Of a stretch of DNA of 64,000 bases, positions 9,873 to 18,669 are shown in pieces; positions within the stretch are counted from its first letter, which is position 1; each line of letters begins with the position of its first letter. A program made the position numbers and the translations under genes. This DNA comes from Agrobacterium genomosp. 13 str. CFBP 6927 (GTDB lineage: Bacteria > Pseudomonadota > Alphaproteobacteria > Rhizobiales > Rhizobiaceae), in assembly GCA_900012615.1 (NCBI GenBank), contig LT009756.1:2702325-2766324 (forward strand), written 5' to 3'. The notes beneath the pieces were generated by a model. It was not told the origin of the DNA. It made no database searches and saw only the letters and a list, made by a program, of their open reading frames with translations.

Positions 9873-9907
9873 CACCCGACAGCGCGATGCGCCCTCGGGT
9901 GCTTTTT
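9873..9907 (+). terminator. Terminator-like hairpin inside the ffh leader
   Basis: CACCCGA (9873-9879) pairs with TCGGGTG (9895-9901). Inside it, GCGC (9882-9885) pairs with GCGC (9889-9892) around a GAT loop, and only a 2x2 mismatch separates the two stems. Five T residues (9903-9907) follow directly. This is the form of an intrinsic terminator, but it lies upstream of ffh, 72 bases before its start codon. It could be an attenuator or the 3' end of a short RNA of about 100 nt. Confidence 0.6.
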
Positions 9908-9979
9908 GGCTTTGCGTCTTGTTTTTGCCAGCGAAAGCACCGACGTTTCGGAGACCCCGGAACGAAGAAGGAAGAAACG

Positions 9980-11548
9980 ATGTTTGAAAACCTCCAGGAC
10001 CGCCTTGGTTCCATTCTGAATGGACTGACCGGCCGTGGCGCGCTGACGGAAGCCGATGTTGCCGCCGCTCTGCGCGAGGTTCGCCGTGCGCTCCTGGAAG
10101 CGGACGTGGCGCTCGAAGTCGTGCGTTCCTTCACCGACAGAGTGCGTGAAAAGGCTGTTGGTGCCGCCGTCCTGAAGTCCATCAAGCCCGGCCAGATGGT
10201 CGTCAAGATCGTTCATGACGAGCTTGTCGAGATGCTCGGCACTGAAGGCGTCTCGATCGACCTGCATGCGGCCGCCCCGGTCGTCATCATGATGGTCGGT
10301 CTGCAGGGTTCTGGTAAAACAACCACGACAGGCAAGATCGCCAAGCGCCTGACGGACCGCGAGAAGAAGAAGGTGCTGATGGCATCTCTCGACACGCGCC
10401 GTCCCGCCGCACAGGAACAGCTTCGCCAGCTCGGCGTGCAGACCGGCGTCGACACGCTGCCCATTATCGCAAGCCAGTCGCCGACCGATATCGCCGCGCG
10501 TGCCGTGCAGGCTGCAAAACTCGGCGGCCATGACGTCGTCATTCTCGACACCGCCGGCCGTACCCATATCGACGAACCCTTGATGCTGGAAATGGCCGAC
10601 ATCAAGAAGAAGTCCAACCCGCATGAAATCCTGCTGGTCGCGGATTCGCTGACCGGTCAGGACGCCGTCAATCTGGCGCGCAATTTCGATGAGCGCGTCG
10701 GCATCACCGGCCTCGTGCTCACCCGTATGGATGGCGATGGACGCGGCGGTGCGGCCCTCTCCATGCGTGCCGTCACCGGCAAGCCGATCAAGCTGATCGG
10801 TATCGGCGAGCGCATGAACGAACTCGACGAGTTCCATCCGCGCCGTATCGCCGACCGTATTCTCGGCATGGGCGACATCGTCTCGCTGGTCGAAAAGGCC
10901 GCCGAAAACATCGATGCGGAAAAAGCCCGCGCCATGGCCGAAAAAATGGCCAAGGGCAAGTTCGACCTCAACGATCTCGCCGACCAGCTTGGCCAGATGA
11001 AGAAGATGGGCGGCATGGGCGGCATCATGGGGCTGATGCCCGGCATGGCCGGCATGAAGGACAAGATGGCTTCGGCCGGTATGAACGACAAGATGTTCGA
11101 CCGCCAGATCGCCATCATCTCCTCCATGACCAAGGCGGAACGCGCCAATCCCGATATTCTGAAGCACAGCCGCAAGAAGCGCATCGCCGCCGGTTCCGGC
11201 ACGGATGCCGCTGAAATCAACAAGCTTCTGAAGATGCATCGCGGCATGGCCGACATGATGAAGGCCATGGGCGGCAAGGGCAAAGGCGGCATCATGAAGC
11301 AGATGATGGGTGGCCTTGCCGGCAAGATGGGCCTCGGTGGCCTTGGCGGCGGCATGCCTGATCTGTCGAATATCGATCCGAAGCAGCTCGAGGCGCTCCA
11401 GAAGCAGGCGGAAGCCGCCGGTCTCGGCAAGCCGGGCGCAATGCCCGGTCTTGGTGGTCTGCCGGGCGGATTGCCGGGTCTGGGTGGCGCCAAGCTGCCC
11501 GGTCTTGGCGGCATGCCGGGCCTGCCCGGCTTTCCGAAAAAGAAGTGA
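9980..11548 (+). CDS. ffh: Signal recognition particle protein Ffh
   Basis: GTPase that binds the SRP RNA and signal sequences of nascent membrane proteins and docks on FtsY. The 522-residue product has an N domain (1-95), a G domain with P-loop GLQGSGKTTTTGK starting at 107, DTAGR and TRMDGDGRGG, and a methionine-rich M domain (about 300-440). The last ~80 residues form a low-complexity Gly/Leu/Pro/Met tail with repeated PGLGG units, longer than in E. coli. ATG at 9980 follows GAAGGAAGAAACG and matches the family start MFENLQDRL; the longer frame from 9731 has no support. A chorismate mutase gene follows after 11 bases. Confidence 0.97.
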   Translation: MFENLQDRLGSILNGLTGRGALTEADVAAALREVRRALLEADVALEVVRSFTDRVREKAVGAAVLKSIKPGQMVVKIVHDELVEMLGTEGVSIDLHAAAPVVIMMVGLQGSGKTTTTGKIAKRLTDREKKKVLMASLDTRRPAAQEQLRQLGVQTGVDTLPIIASQSPTDIAARAVQAAKLGGHDVVILDTAGRTHIDEPLMLEMADIKKKSNPHEILLVADSLTGQDAVNLARNFDERVGITGLVLTRMDGDGRGGAALSMRAVTGKPIKLIGIGERMNELDEFHPRRIADRILGMGDIVSLVEKAAENIDAEKARAMAEKMAKGKFDLNDLADQLGQMKKMGGMGGIMGLMPGMAGMKDKMASAGMNDKMFDRQIAIISSMTKAERANPDILKHSRKKRIAAGSGTDAAEINKLLKMHRGMADMMKAMGGKGKGGIMKQMMGGLAGKMGLGGLGGGMPDLSNIDPKQLEALQKQAEAAGLGKPGAMPGLGGLPGGLPGLGGAKLPGLGGMPGLPGFPKKK

Positions 11549-11559
11549 GGGGGACACCA

Positions 11560-11877
11560 GTGAACAATGCAGAGGTGAAAGCCCAGCTTTCCGAATACCG
11601 CCAGTCGATCGACAATATCGATGCCGCACTGGTTCACATTCTTGCCGAACGTTTCCGCTGTACCAAGGCGGTGGGCGTGCTGAAGGCAAAGTACAATTTG
11701 CCGCCGGCCGACCCGGCGCGCGAGGAATACCAGATCGAACGCCTTCGCCGCCTGGCGAAGGATGCCAATCTGGACCCGGATTTCGCCGAGAAGTTCTTGA
11801 ACTTCATCATCAAGGAAGTCATCCGGCATCATGAAGCAATCGCCGCCGAACATGGCGGCACCGAAAAGACCGCCTGA
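11560..11877 (+). CDS. Chorismate mutase (AroQ class, monofunctional)
   Basis: A 105-residue all-helical chorismate mutase that converts chorismate to prephenate for Phe/Tyr synthesis. AroQ-type features are the YRQSIDNIDAALVHILAERF helix, the KYNLPPADPAREE loop and the C-terminal helix FLNFIIKEVIRHHEAI. GTG at 11560 is preferred, as GAGGGGG lies about seven bases before it; a GTG at 11545 would overlap the ffh stop. No prephenate dehydratase or DAHP synthase domain is attached. Its place between ffh and rpsP suggests co-transcription with translation genes. Confidence 0.92.
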   Translation: MNNAEVKAQLSEYRQSIDNIDAALVHILAERFRCTKAVGVLKAKYNLPPADPAREEYQIERLRRLAKDANLDPDFAEKFLNFIIKEVIRHHEAIAAEHGGTEKTA

Positions 11878-11910
11878 ACGGCGGACAAGCCATCCTAAGG
11901 AGTAAATTAC

Positions 11911-12288
11911 ATGGCACTGAAAATTCGTCTCGCACGCGGTGGTTCCAAGAAGCGCCCGTATTACCAGATCGTCGTTGCTGACGCCCGTTCGCCCCGCGAC
12001 GGCCGTTTCCTCGAGAAGGTCGGTTCCTGGAACCCGATGCTCGGCAAGGACAACCCGCAGCGCGTTGAGCTGAAGGCTGACCTCATCAAGGAATGGATCG
12101 CCAAGGGCGCACAGCCGACCGACCGCGTTCTGCGCTTCCTCGCTGAAGCCGGTCTTGCCGAGCGCGCCGCTCGCAGCAACCCGGAAAAGGCAAAGCCGGG
12201 CAAGCGCGCTCTGGAGCGCGTTGCTGAAAAGAAGCAGAAGGCTGAAGATGCAGCCGCTGCTGCTGCGGAAGCCTCTGCTGCAGAATAA
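11911..12288 (+). CDS. rpsP: 30S ribosomal protein S16
   Basis: Small ribosomal subunit protein. The first ~82 residues are the S16 fold, starting [16 protein letters not shown]. The following ~40 residues form an extra Lys/Ala-rich tail ending in runs of alanine, which E. coli S16 lacks. A strong Shine-Dalgarno (AAGGAG, about eight bases before ATG) supports the start. It is followed by a hairpin terminator and then rimM and trmD, the conserved rpsP-rimM-trmD-rplS order. Confidence 0.98.
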   Translation: MALKIRLARGGSKKRPYYQIVVADARSPRDGRFLEKVGSWNPMLGKDNPQRVELKADLIKEWIAKGAQPTDRVLRFLAEAGLAERAARSNPEKAKPGKRALERVAEKKQKAEDAAAAAAEASAAE

Positions 12289-12310
12289 TCTGCACGGAAA
12301 CTTTTGAAGA

Positions 12311-12346
12311 ACGGGTGGCGTGGTTTTCCATGCCGCCCGTTTTTTG
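12311..12346 (+). terminator. Intrinsic terminator between rpsP and rimM
   Basis: A 13-base stem (ACGGGTGGCGTGG with CCATGCCGCCCGT, including G-T pairs) closes a TTTT loop, followed by six T. It should stop or reduce transcription from rpsP into rimM-trmD, allowing ribosomal protein S16 to be made in excess of the modification enzymes. Confidence 0.85.
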
Positions 12347-12408
12347 TTTATTTTGGCGTCAACAAACCTTAAAGCTGACGCAACCAACACCAGAAGACGG
12401 ACGGCCCG

Positions 12409-12975
12409 ATGGCAAAGCTGGAAAACCCGGTACTCATGGCAAAGATCGGCGGCGCACAGGGCCTGCGCGGCGAAGTCCGTGTCAGCACCTATACGGCCGA
12501 TCCGATGGCGCTCGGCGATTATGGCAATCTGGTTACCGCCGATGGCCGCATCTTCGAAATTCTGGAAGTCCGCGAGGGCAAGAATGTCGTCGTTGTTCGT
12601 TTCAGGGGCATCAATGACCGCAATGCGGCGGAGAGCCTGAACGGTCTGGAACTGTTCGTCGACCGCGACAATCTGCCTGACGACGAGCTCGACGATGACG
12701 AGTTTTATTATGCCGATCTCGAAGGGCTGGAAGCCGTCGATGCGGAAGGCAAAAGTTATGGCGCCGTTAGCGCCGTCTATGATTTCGGCGCGGGTGACCT
12801 GCTGGAGCTGAAAGGTGCAGGCCGTCGCCCTGCCCTCATTCCCTTTTCGGAAGCAGCCGTGCTGGAAATCGACCTCGAAGCTGGTCGCATTCTCATCGAT
12901 CCGATGGCCGCCGGCCTGATCGATAATCCTGACGACAAGGACGAAACCGGCGCATCGCCGTTCGGCAAGAAATAA
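12409..12975 (+). CDS. rimM: 16S rRNA processing protein RimM
   Basis: Maturation factor for the 30S head that binds S19. The 188-residue product has the N-terminal RimM barrel ([14 protein letters not shown], residues ~9-22) and the PRC-barrel half ([14 protein letters not shown]). A short acidic tail ends the protein. ATG at 12409 matches the family start. trmD follows after four bases, so the two are co-transcribed. Confidence 0.96.
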   Translation: MAKLENPVLMAKIGGAQGLRGEVRVSTYTADPMALGDYGNLVTADGRIFEILEVREGKNVVVVRFRGINDRNAAESLNGLELFVDRDNLPDDELDDDEFYYADLEGLEAVDAEGKSYGAVSAVYDFGAGDLLELKGAGRRPALIPFSEAAVLEIDLEAGRILIDPMAAGLIDNPDDKDETGASPFGKK

Positions 12976-12979
12976 AGTC

Positions 12980-13678
12980 ATGACCTTCAAGGCTACCGTT
13001 CTGACGCTCTACCCGGAAATGTTTCCGGGGCATCTCGGATATTCTCTGGCGGGCAAGGCGCTCGAGCGGGGGCAATGGTCGCTGGACGCCGTACAGATCC
13101 GCGAATTCGCCACCGACAAACACAGAAGCGTCGATGACACGCCGGCAGGCGGCGGTGCCGGCATGGTGCTGAAACCCGATGTGCTGGCAGCCGCCATCGA
13201 CCATGTTTCGGATGGCGGTGCACGGCCGCGCCTGCTGATGAGCCCGCGCGGCAAGCCGCTGTCGCAGAACCGCGTGCGCGAACTGGCAGCGGGTGAAGGT
13301 GCGATCATCGTCTGCGGTCGCTTCGAAGGCGTCGACCAGCGGGTGATAGAGGCGCGCGGGCTGGAGGAAGTGTCGATCGGCGATTACATCCTCTCCGGCG
13401 GCGAGCCGGCGGCGCTGACGCTTCTTGACGCCGTCGTCCGTATCCTGCCGGGCGTCATGGGCAACGATCTTTCCGGCGTGCATGAAAGCTTCGAGGGCGG
13501 GCTGCTGGAACATCCGCATTATACCCGCCCGCAGGTCTGGGAAGGCCGCGATATTCCTGCCGTCCTCACCTCCGGCAACCACGCCGTCATCGACAAATGG
13601 CGGCACGAGCAGGCGCTGGCGTTGACCAAGGAAAGACGCCCCGACCTTCTTGAGAAGGCTCAGGCCGAGAAGAAATAA
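12980..13678 (+). CDS. trmD: tRNA (guanine37-N1)-methyltransferase TrmD
   Basis: SPOUT methyltransferase making m1G37 in tRNA. The 232-residue product has the trefoil-knot motifs [12 protein letters not shown] and [14 protein letters not shown], which form the SAM site, and the N-terminal [11 protein letters not shown]. It follows rimM directly. The last 19 bases overlap the 3' end of the TSUP permease gene on the other strand, so the two transcription units converge without an intervening terminator. Confidence 0.98.
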   Translation: MTFKATVLTLYPEMFPGHLGYSLAGKALERGQWSLDAVQIREFATDKHRSVDDTPAGGGAGMVLKPDVLAAAIDHVSDGGARPRLLMSPRGKPLSQNRVRELAAGEGAIIVCGRFEGVDQRVIEARGLEEVSIGDYILSGGEPAALTLLDAVVRILPGVMGNDLSGVHESFEGGLLEHPHYTRPQVWEGRDIPAVLTSGNHAVIDKWRHEQALALTKERRPDLLEKAQAEKK

Positions 13679-14406
13679 TAGGCGGTCAGCACCAGCCCGA
13701 CCGCAATCACCAGCCAGCGGATGATCCATTGCGGCACCCGCCGTGCCGTATGCACCCCCGCATAGCCGCCAAGTGCGGCCGCGGGGAACATGATGAGCGC
13801 TGCCCACCAGGACACAACGCCGCCGCTGACGAAGATCGTGATTGCAATGACGGCAATCACGACTGACAAGAGGTTCTTCAGCGCGTTCAGATGATGGTAG
13901 CTGCCACCCGAGGTTATTCCGAGGATGGCCAGCATCATGATACCCATGCCGGCGCCGAAAAAGCCGCCATAGATGGAAGCAAGCCCCTGAAAGACAAGGC
14001 TCGGCAGATTGCCGGGCGAACGTTCCGCACTCGCCTTCGGTCGCAGCCATGGGCCGGCGGCGAAAACGGCGGTGGCTGCCAGAAGCAGCCACGGAACCAG
14101 CTGACGGAAGGAAGGATTGTCGAGCGACAGCAGCAGAAGCGATCCGGCCAGCCCGCCAACAACGGAAACGACAGACAGGAGGATAGCCTCCCGCCAATGG
14201 GCGCGGATTTCCGGACCATAGGCGATTACGGACGTGATGTAGCCCGGAAACTGCACGATCGCCGATGTGGCATTGGCGACGATGGGTGGCAGGCCGGCCA
14301 GCGTCATCGCCCCGAAGGTCAGGAAGGTGCCGCCACCGGCAATCGCATTGACGACGCCCGACAGAAAGCCTGTGGCAAACAGCATGACAACGATGAATAT
14401 GGACAT
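13660..14406 (-). CDS. TSUP/TauE-SafE family membrane permease
   Basis: A 248-residue protein with about eight hydrophobic segments of the sulfite exporter TauE/SafE (DUF81) family. Typical features are the repeated glycine-rich halves, [21 protein letters not shown] near the start and [15 protein letters not shown] in the second half. ATG at 14406 has a strong Shine-Dalgarno (GGGAGGGG) close upstream, so the extra 69 residues of the longest frame are rejected. Substrate is unknown; family members move sulfur-containing anions. No sulfur genes are adjacent. Confidence 0.88.
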   Translation of the reverse strand: MSIFIVVMLFATGFLSGVVNAIAGGGTFLTFGAMTLAGLPPIVANATSAIVQFPGYITSVIAYGPEIRAHWREAILLSVVSVVGGLAGSLLLLSLDNPSFRQLVPWLLLAATAVFAAGPWLRPKASAERSPGNLPSLVFQGLASIYGGFFGAGMGIMMLAILGITSGGSYHHLNALKNLLSVVIAVIAITIFVSGGVVSWWAALIMFPAAALGGYAGVHTARRVPQWIIRWLVIAVGLVLTAYYFFSA

Positions 14407-14671
14407 GGCCCCTCCCAAGGTTCCCATGCCATATCCGGCAGCAAGCCGCTTCGCAACCGCCTGAGCACGGCGCATAATTGATAAAATATTGTCATGAAAG
14501 GGATGACAAATGGCGCATCCTCGTGTATGTGCCCGCGTGGAAATGGGAAATATCCCAACCGAAAGCAAAGAATGGCGAACCCGCTCCTGCCGCAAGGCAT
14601 GGTCTGAAGGCATTGACCGACAGACGAAACGTTGAGCGCTCTGGCTGTTTCAGAAGAAATCAGAGGTTAAC

Positions 14672-15211
14672 ATGACCAATATCATTCAGCAGCTGGAAGC
14701 CGAACAGGCTGCCAAGATCGAAGCAAAGCGTACCCTGCCTGAGTTTTCTCCGGGCGACACGCTGCGCGTAAACGTGCGCGTTACCGAAGGTAACCGTACC
14801 CGCGTTCAGGCTTACGAAGGCGTTTGCATCGCCCGTTCCGGCGGTGGCCTTTCCGAAAGCTTCACCGTTCGCAAGATTTCCTACGGCGAAGGCGTCGAGC
14901 GCGTATTCCCGATCTACTCCCCGCTGGTCGAAGGCGTTGAAATCGTTCGCCGCGGTAAGGTTCGCCGCGCGAAGCTCTACTACCTGCGCGACCGTCGCGG
15001 CAAGGCTGCCCGTATCGTTGAAAACACCGGTACCCGCGCACGCAAGCTGAACGAGTCCGAGCGCCAGGCCGTCGCCGAAGAAAAGGCACGTCTGGAAGCC
15101 GAAAAGGTAGCAGCAGCACAGGCTCTCGCCGCCGAGAAGGCAGCAGCCGAAGCCGCAGAAGCCAAGGCAGCGGAAGAAGCAGCAAAGGCTGCGGAAACCG
15201 CAGCGGAATAA
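14672..15211 (+). CDS. rplS: 50S ribosomal protein L19
   Basis: Large-subunit protein at the 30S-50S interface. The first ~115 residues are canonical L19 ([16 protein letters not shown] and the [16 protein letters not shown]-terminal core). About 60 further residues form a Glu/Ala/Lys helix-prone tail, which the usual L19 lacks; together with the tail on S16 this gives two ribosomal proteins here with alanine-rich extensions. A purine-rich AGAGG precedes the ATG. It is separated from trmD by the opposing permease gene, so it has its own promoter. Confidence 0.98.
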   Translation: MTNIIQQLEAEQAAKIEAKRTLPEFSPGDTLRVNVRVTEGNRTRVQAYEGVCIARSGGGLSESFTVRKISYGEGVERVFPIYSPLVEGVEIVRRGKVRRAKLYYLRDRRGKAARIVENTGTRARKLNESERQAVAEEKARLEAEKVAAAQALAAEKAAAEAAEAKAAEEAAKAAETAAE

Positions 15212-15236
15212 GATTTCCATCTAGATGGATTGACGG

Positions 15237-15264
15237 AAAGGCGGTTCTCGGGCCGCCTTTTTTG
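15237..15264 (+). terminator. rplS intrinsic terminator
   Basis: AAAGGCGG (15237-15244) pairs with CCGCCTTT (15253-15260), and the T run continues to 15263. It lies 26 bases after the rplS stop codon. Confidence 0.85.
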
Positions 15265-15445
15265 TTGTCCCGAAATGTCGGGGCGATCAAGAAAGCGGTG
15301 TAGCGGGACCATCCCGCTCAAGCCCATTACCCATCAAAATACATCGGCCAACCGAGTCCAAAAAACAGATTGCTTTAGGTCATACTCGAACAGCATTGCC
15401 TAATTTCACTTATTGTGCAATTTTCATGCAGTTTTAGGTGTTGAT

Positions 15446-17182
15446 ATGCTTTTTTTTAATTCTTTTTTAACAAAAAATAAGAGAGCTTTTTTTGCTGTTG
15501 GTCTTGCCAGCGCATTGATGAATATACTTCATCTTTCAGGTTCTCTCTTCATGCTGGAGGTCTATGACCGCATCTTGCCGAGCAAGAGTATTCCGTCTCT
15601 TGTGGCTCTGGTCGTCCTCCTTGTGGTCCTCTATGCCTTTCTGATGGGCTTTGATGTTTTGCGAGGCCGGATATTGGCGCGCATCGCGGACAATATGGAT
15701 GACGCGCTCAATCAAAAGCTTTTCAGAGCCTCGATCAGTGCACCGCTTGTCGCCTCCGCCAAAGTCGACGGGCTACAGATCGTCGGCGATCTCGATCAGA
15801 TACGGCAGTTTCTTTCAGGTCCGGGGCCCGGCGCTTTTTTTGATATTCCCTGGCTGCCGATCTATCTGCTGATCTGTTTCGCCCTGCATCCCTGGATCGG
15901 CTTCGCCGTGCTTGGCGGCGCGGTGGTCCTTGTCATGCTGACGCTTCTGACCAATTGGCTGACCGAAAGGGCGACCAAGCAGGCTTACGCCGTGCGTGGA
16001 CAGAGAAACGCACTGGTCGGCAGCAGCCAGCGCAACATCGAATCCGTCAAAACCATGGGCATGATGGGGGCCGTGACATCGATGTGGGACGAGCTGCATT
16101 ACCAGTATCGCGCCGTCACCCTGTCGACCTCCGATACCGCAGGCATGCTCGGCGCCATTTCCCGAACATTCCGGCTGCTGCTGCAATCCGGCGTCATGGC
16201 CATCGGCGCAGTGCTGGTCATCGACGGCAATGCATCCGCGGGCAGCATCATTGCCGGCTCTATCCTTTCGGCAAAGGCGCTCGGCCCTGTCGAACATGTC
16301 ATTGCAAACTGGCGCAGCTTCATGACTGCGCGGCAAGGCTGGAAACGCGTCAACGAATTTCTTGAAATGACGCCTGAGCCCGCTCCGCCGCTTTCCCTGC
16401 CGCGTCCGCAATTCACCGTCGCCGTCGACCGGGTGACCGGCGGTCCGCCCAATGGGGCACGCGATACCGTTGCCGATATTTCGTTCACATTGAATGCGGG
16501 CGATGGTCTTGGGATCATTGGCCCCAGCGCCTCCGGTAAATCGACGCTGGCACGCCTCATAACCGGTATCTGGCCCTATGAGCGCGGCTCCGTGCGCTTC
16601 GATGGGGCGGCATTGAACCAGTGGGATTTCGAAGTTCTCGGCAAATCCATCGGTTATATGCCCCAGCAGGTGGAACTGATGCCGGGAACGGTGGCGCAGA
16701 ATATTGCCCGCTTCGATCGCAATGCAACGGCGGAATCCATCGTTGCCGCCGCCAAGGCCGCGCAGGTGCATGAGCTGATCCTCAACCTGCCCAATGGCTA
16801 CGATACCTATATTGGCGACCGCGGAGAGGCATTGTCGGGCGGGCAGAAACAGCGCATCGGCCTTGCGCGCGCACTTTTCGGCGAACCTTTCTTCGTGCTT
16901 CTCGATGAGCCGAACTCCAATCTCGACAGCGAAGGCGAGGCAGCCCTGCGCAATGCCATCGCGGACATCCGGGCGCGCGGCGGTATCGTTGTCGTCATTG
17001 CCCATCGCCCGAGCGCCATCGAAAGCATCAATCTTGTGATGGTGATGAGCAATGGCCGGATGTTCCGTTTCGGCACCAAGGAAGAGGTGCTCGCGCAGAT
17101 CCTGCGACAAAACATCCATCAGGTACCGGCAGCAGAGGAAGAAACACGCAAGATCGAAAACCGGGTGAGCGAAAATGGCTGA
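15446..17182 (+). CDS. Type I secretion ABC transporter (PrtD/HlyB-like ATPase)
   Basis: Inner-membrane ATPase of a type I secretion system, 578 residues. Residues 1-~300 hold the membrane domain with six segments; no C39-like domain precedes it, so it is the PrtD/LapB-free type used for RTX-like proteins. The nucleotide domain has Walker A GPSASGKST, signature LSGGQKQR, Walker B FVLLDEPNSNLD and the switch histidine in AHRPS. ATG at 15446 has AGGTG upstream; the longer TTG start at 15413 is not favoured. The first ~20 codons are rich in A/T-ending codons. It overlaps the membrane fusion gene by eight bases. Confidence 0.93.
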   Translation: MLFFNSFLTKNKRAFFAVGLASALMNILHLSGSLFMLEVYDRILPSKSIPSLVALVVLLVVLYAFLMGFDVLRGRILARIADNMDDALNQKLFRASISAPLVASAKVDGLQIVGDLDQIRQFLSGPGPGAFFDIPWLPIYLLICFALHPWIGFAVLGGAVVLVMLTLLTNWLTERATKQAYAVRGQRNALVGSSQRNIESVKTMGMMGAVTSMWDELHYQYRAVTLSTSDTAGMLGAISRTFRLLLQSGVMAIGAVLVIDGNASAGSIIAGSILSAKALGPVEHVIANWRSFMTARQGWKRVNEFLEMTPEPAPPLSLPRPQFTVAVDRVTGGPPNGARDTVADISFTLNAGDGLGIIGPSASGKSTLARLITGIWPYERGSVRFDGAALNQWDFEVLGKSIGYMPQQVELMPGTVAQNIARFDRNATAESIVAAAKAAQVHELILNLPNGYDTYIGDRGEALSGGQKQRIGLARALFGEPFFVLLDEPNSNLDSEGEAALRNAIADIRARGGIVVVIAHRPSAIESINLVMVMSNGRMFRFGTKEEVLAQILRQNIHQVPAAEEETRKIENRVSENG

Positions 17183-18488
17183 GATGAAACAAGCCAATAC
17201 GACGAATGCGTCTATCCTCACACACTCGGCAGCAGTGATCCTTCTGGCGATAGGCCTTCTGGTCGGATTGGGAAGCTGGGCGGCTCTGGCGAAACTTGCT
17301 GGTGCGGTTGTCGCAAGCGGCCGGGTTGTTGTCGAAGGCAACTCCAAAAAAATCCAGCATCTCTCGGGCGGTATCGTCAGCGAGATCGATGTCGCCGAAG
17401 GCGACAGGGTGGAGGCTGGCCAGGTTTTGCTACGCCTCAGCTCCACGATCGTTCAGGCCAACCTGTCCATTGTCGAGAACACGCTGGCGCAGCTCTATTC
17501 ACGCCGGGCGCGTCTGGGGGCGGAGCTTGCCGAGGCATCATCTTTCACTGTCCCGGAAAATCTTGAGGCCCTGACCAATTTAAAGGCTGCAAAGACTTTC
17601 ATCGATAGTGAACAGAGCCTCTTCAACAGTCGTCGCAACGCGCTGAGCGGCATGAAAAAACAATTGGCGACACGCAAGGATCAGCTCGCCGACGAGGCGC
17701 GCGGTCTAAGCGTTCAGGTGGAGGCAACCGACAACGAGCTTGCCATCGTCAAGGAAGATGTTTCCAAGACGCAGGAGCTTTACAAGAAGGGGCTCGTCAC
17801 GCTTCAGCGTCTCAACCTGCTAAAGAGGCAGCTTTCCAATCTCGAAGGTCAGCAGGGCCAGTATATGGCCGCACGTGCCCAGACGGTCGGCAAGCTGAGC
17901 GAACTGGACCTGCAATTGCTTCAGCTTGACGAGGACCGCAAGTCCGAGGTGACCAAAGACCTGACCTCGATCGAAGCGACCGTGGCGGAATATGAAGAGC
18001 GACTTGCGGCAACACGCGACCAGCTGGATCGCCTCGATATTCGCTCACCGATCGCAGGGCGCATCTATCAGCTCTCGGTACACAACATAAACGGCGTCAT
18101 CCAGCCGGGTGAAGTTCTGATGCTGGTGGTGCCGGAGAAGGAAGAACTCGCAATCGAAGCCAACATAGTTCCCAGAGACATTGACCAGATCTACGTCGGA
18201 CAACCGGTGACCATTCGGTTCACGGCATTCAATCAAAGTACCACGCCGGATGTCAGCGCGGAGGTCGCCGTCGTCGCTCCCGACCTGCAGACGGATTCCC
18301 GAACCGGAACGTCGTATTACTCGCTGCGCATCAAACCAAGCAAAGCTGGAATGGAGCATATACCAGGCGGAAGATTATACCCCGGCATGCCTGCTGAAGT
18401 ATTTATACAGACAAGCGAAAGGAGTGTTCTTTCTTATTTTGTAAAACCATTCCAGGACAGACTTAAGAAGACTTTTGTTCAGGAATAA
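17175..18488 (+). CDS. Type I secretion membrane fusion protein (PrtE/HlyD-like)
   Basis: Periplasmic adaptor that links the ABC transporter to a TolC-type outer-membrane channel. The 437-residue product has one N-terminal membrane segment (about 15-38), a split biotinyl-lipoyl domain (GRVVVEGNSKKIQHLSGGIV and later LDIRSPIAGRIYQLSV), a long coiled coil (about 100-285) and a C-terminal beta-barrel domain. The gene begins inside the ATPase gene. No TolC homologue lies in this window, so a shared outer-membrane channel is likely. The last codons become AT-rich, blending into the spacer that follows. Confidence 0.93.
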   Translation: MAEMKQANTTNASILTHSAAVILLAIGLLVGLGSWAALAKLAGAVVASGRVVVEGNSKKIQHLSGGIVSEIDVAEGDRVEAGQVLLRLSSTIVQANLSIVENTLAQLYSRRARLGAELAEASSFTVPENLEALTNLKAAKTFIDSEQSLFNSRRNALSGMKKQLATRKDQLADEARGLSVQVEATDNELAIVKEDVSKTQELYKKGLVTLQRLNLLKRQLSNLEGQQGQYMAARAQTVGKLSELDLQLLQLDEDRKSEVTKDLTSIEATVAEYEERLAATRDQLDRLDIRSPIAGRIYQLSVHNINGVIQPGEVLMLVVPEKEELAIEANIVPRDIDQIYVGQPVTIRFTAFNQSTTPDVSAEVAVVAPDLQTDSRTGTSYYSLRIKPSKAGMEHIPGGRLYPGMPAEVFIQTSERSVLSYFVKPFQDRLKKTFVQE

Positions 18489-18669
18489 ATAATTTACATA
18501 TACGCAATAATTTGATAAAAATTTATCGAAAATACTGATAGTATTTATTTTTCTAAAAAATGAATTAATATATTGTACTGTTATTTTTTATGGATTAAAT
18601 ATCACATACATTTTTGTCCAAAAGTAAATTTCACATCATTTCATTCTTAAAAATTTATAGGAGAGTAAC
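18489..18669. other. Extremely AT-rich spacer upstream of the RTX-like gene
   Basis: Counting bases 18481-18660 gives 32 G or C in 180, about 18 %, in an otherwise GC-rich chromosome. It contains GATAAA/TTTATC arms at 18514-18527 and AATACT/AGTATT arms around a GAT loop at 18531-18545, followed by a T-rich run that could act as a weak terminator for the secretion genes. GGAG about five bases before the ATG at 18670 is the ribosome binding site for the next gene. No coding frame is visible. The region probably holds the promoter of the calcium-binding protein gene. Confidence 0.7.

Larger units (their letters stand above)
9654..9979. other. Intergenic region and ffh leader
   Basis: This 326-base stretch lies between the divergent hydrolase gene and ffh. 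It has no credible protein-coding frame. It holds a candidate promoter (9764-9793) and a hairpin with a T run (9873-9907), both listed separately. A further inverted repeat, CCGGGA at 9834-9839 and TCCCGG at 9860-9865, lies between them. Confidence 0.6.

Noticed and set aside
9800-9907. SRP (4.5S) RNA gene beside ffh
   Set aside because: Length and position invite the idea, but the conserved SRP RNA core sequences are missing.
10657-12990. 777-codon minus-strand frame across ffh, rpsP and rimM
   Set aside because: It crosses several conserved genes and their terminator and has proline-rich nonsense composition, so it is a shadow.
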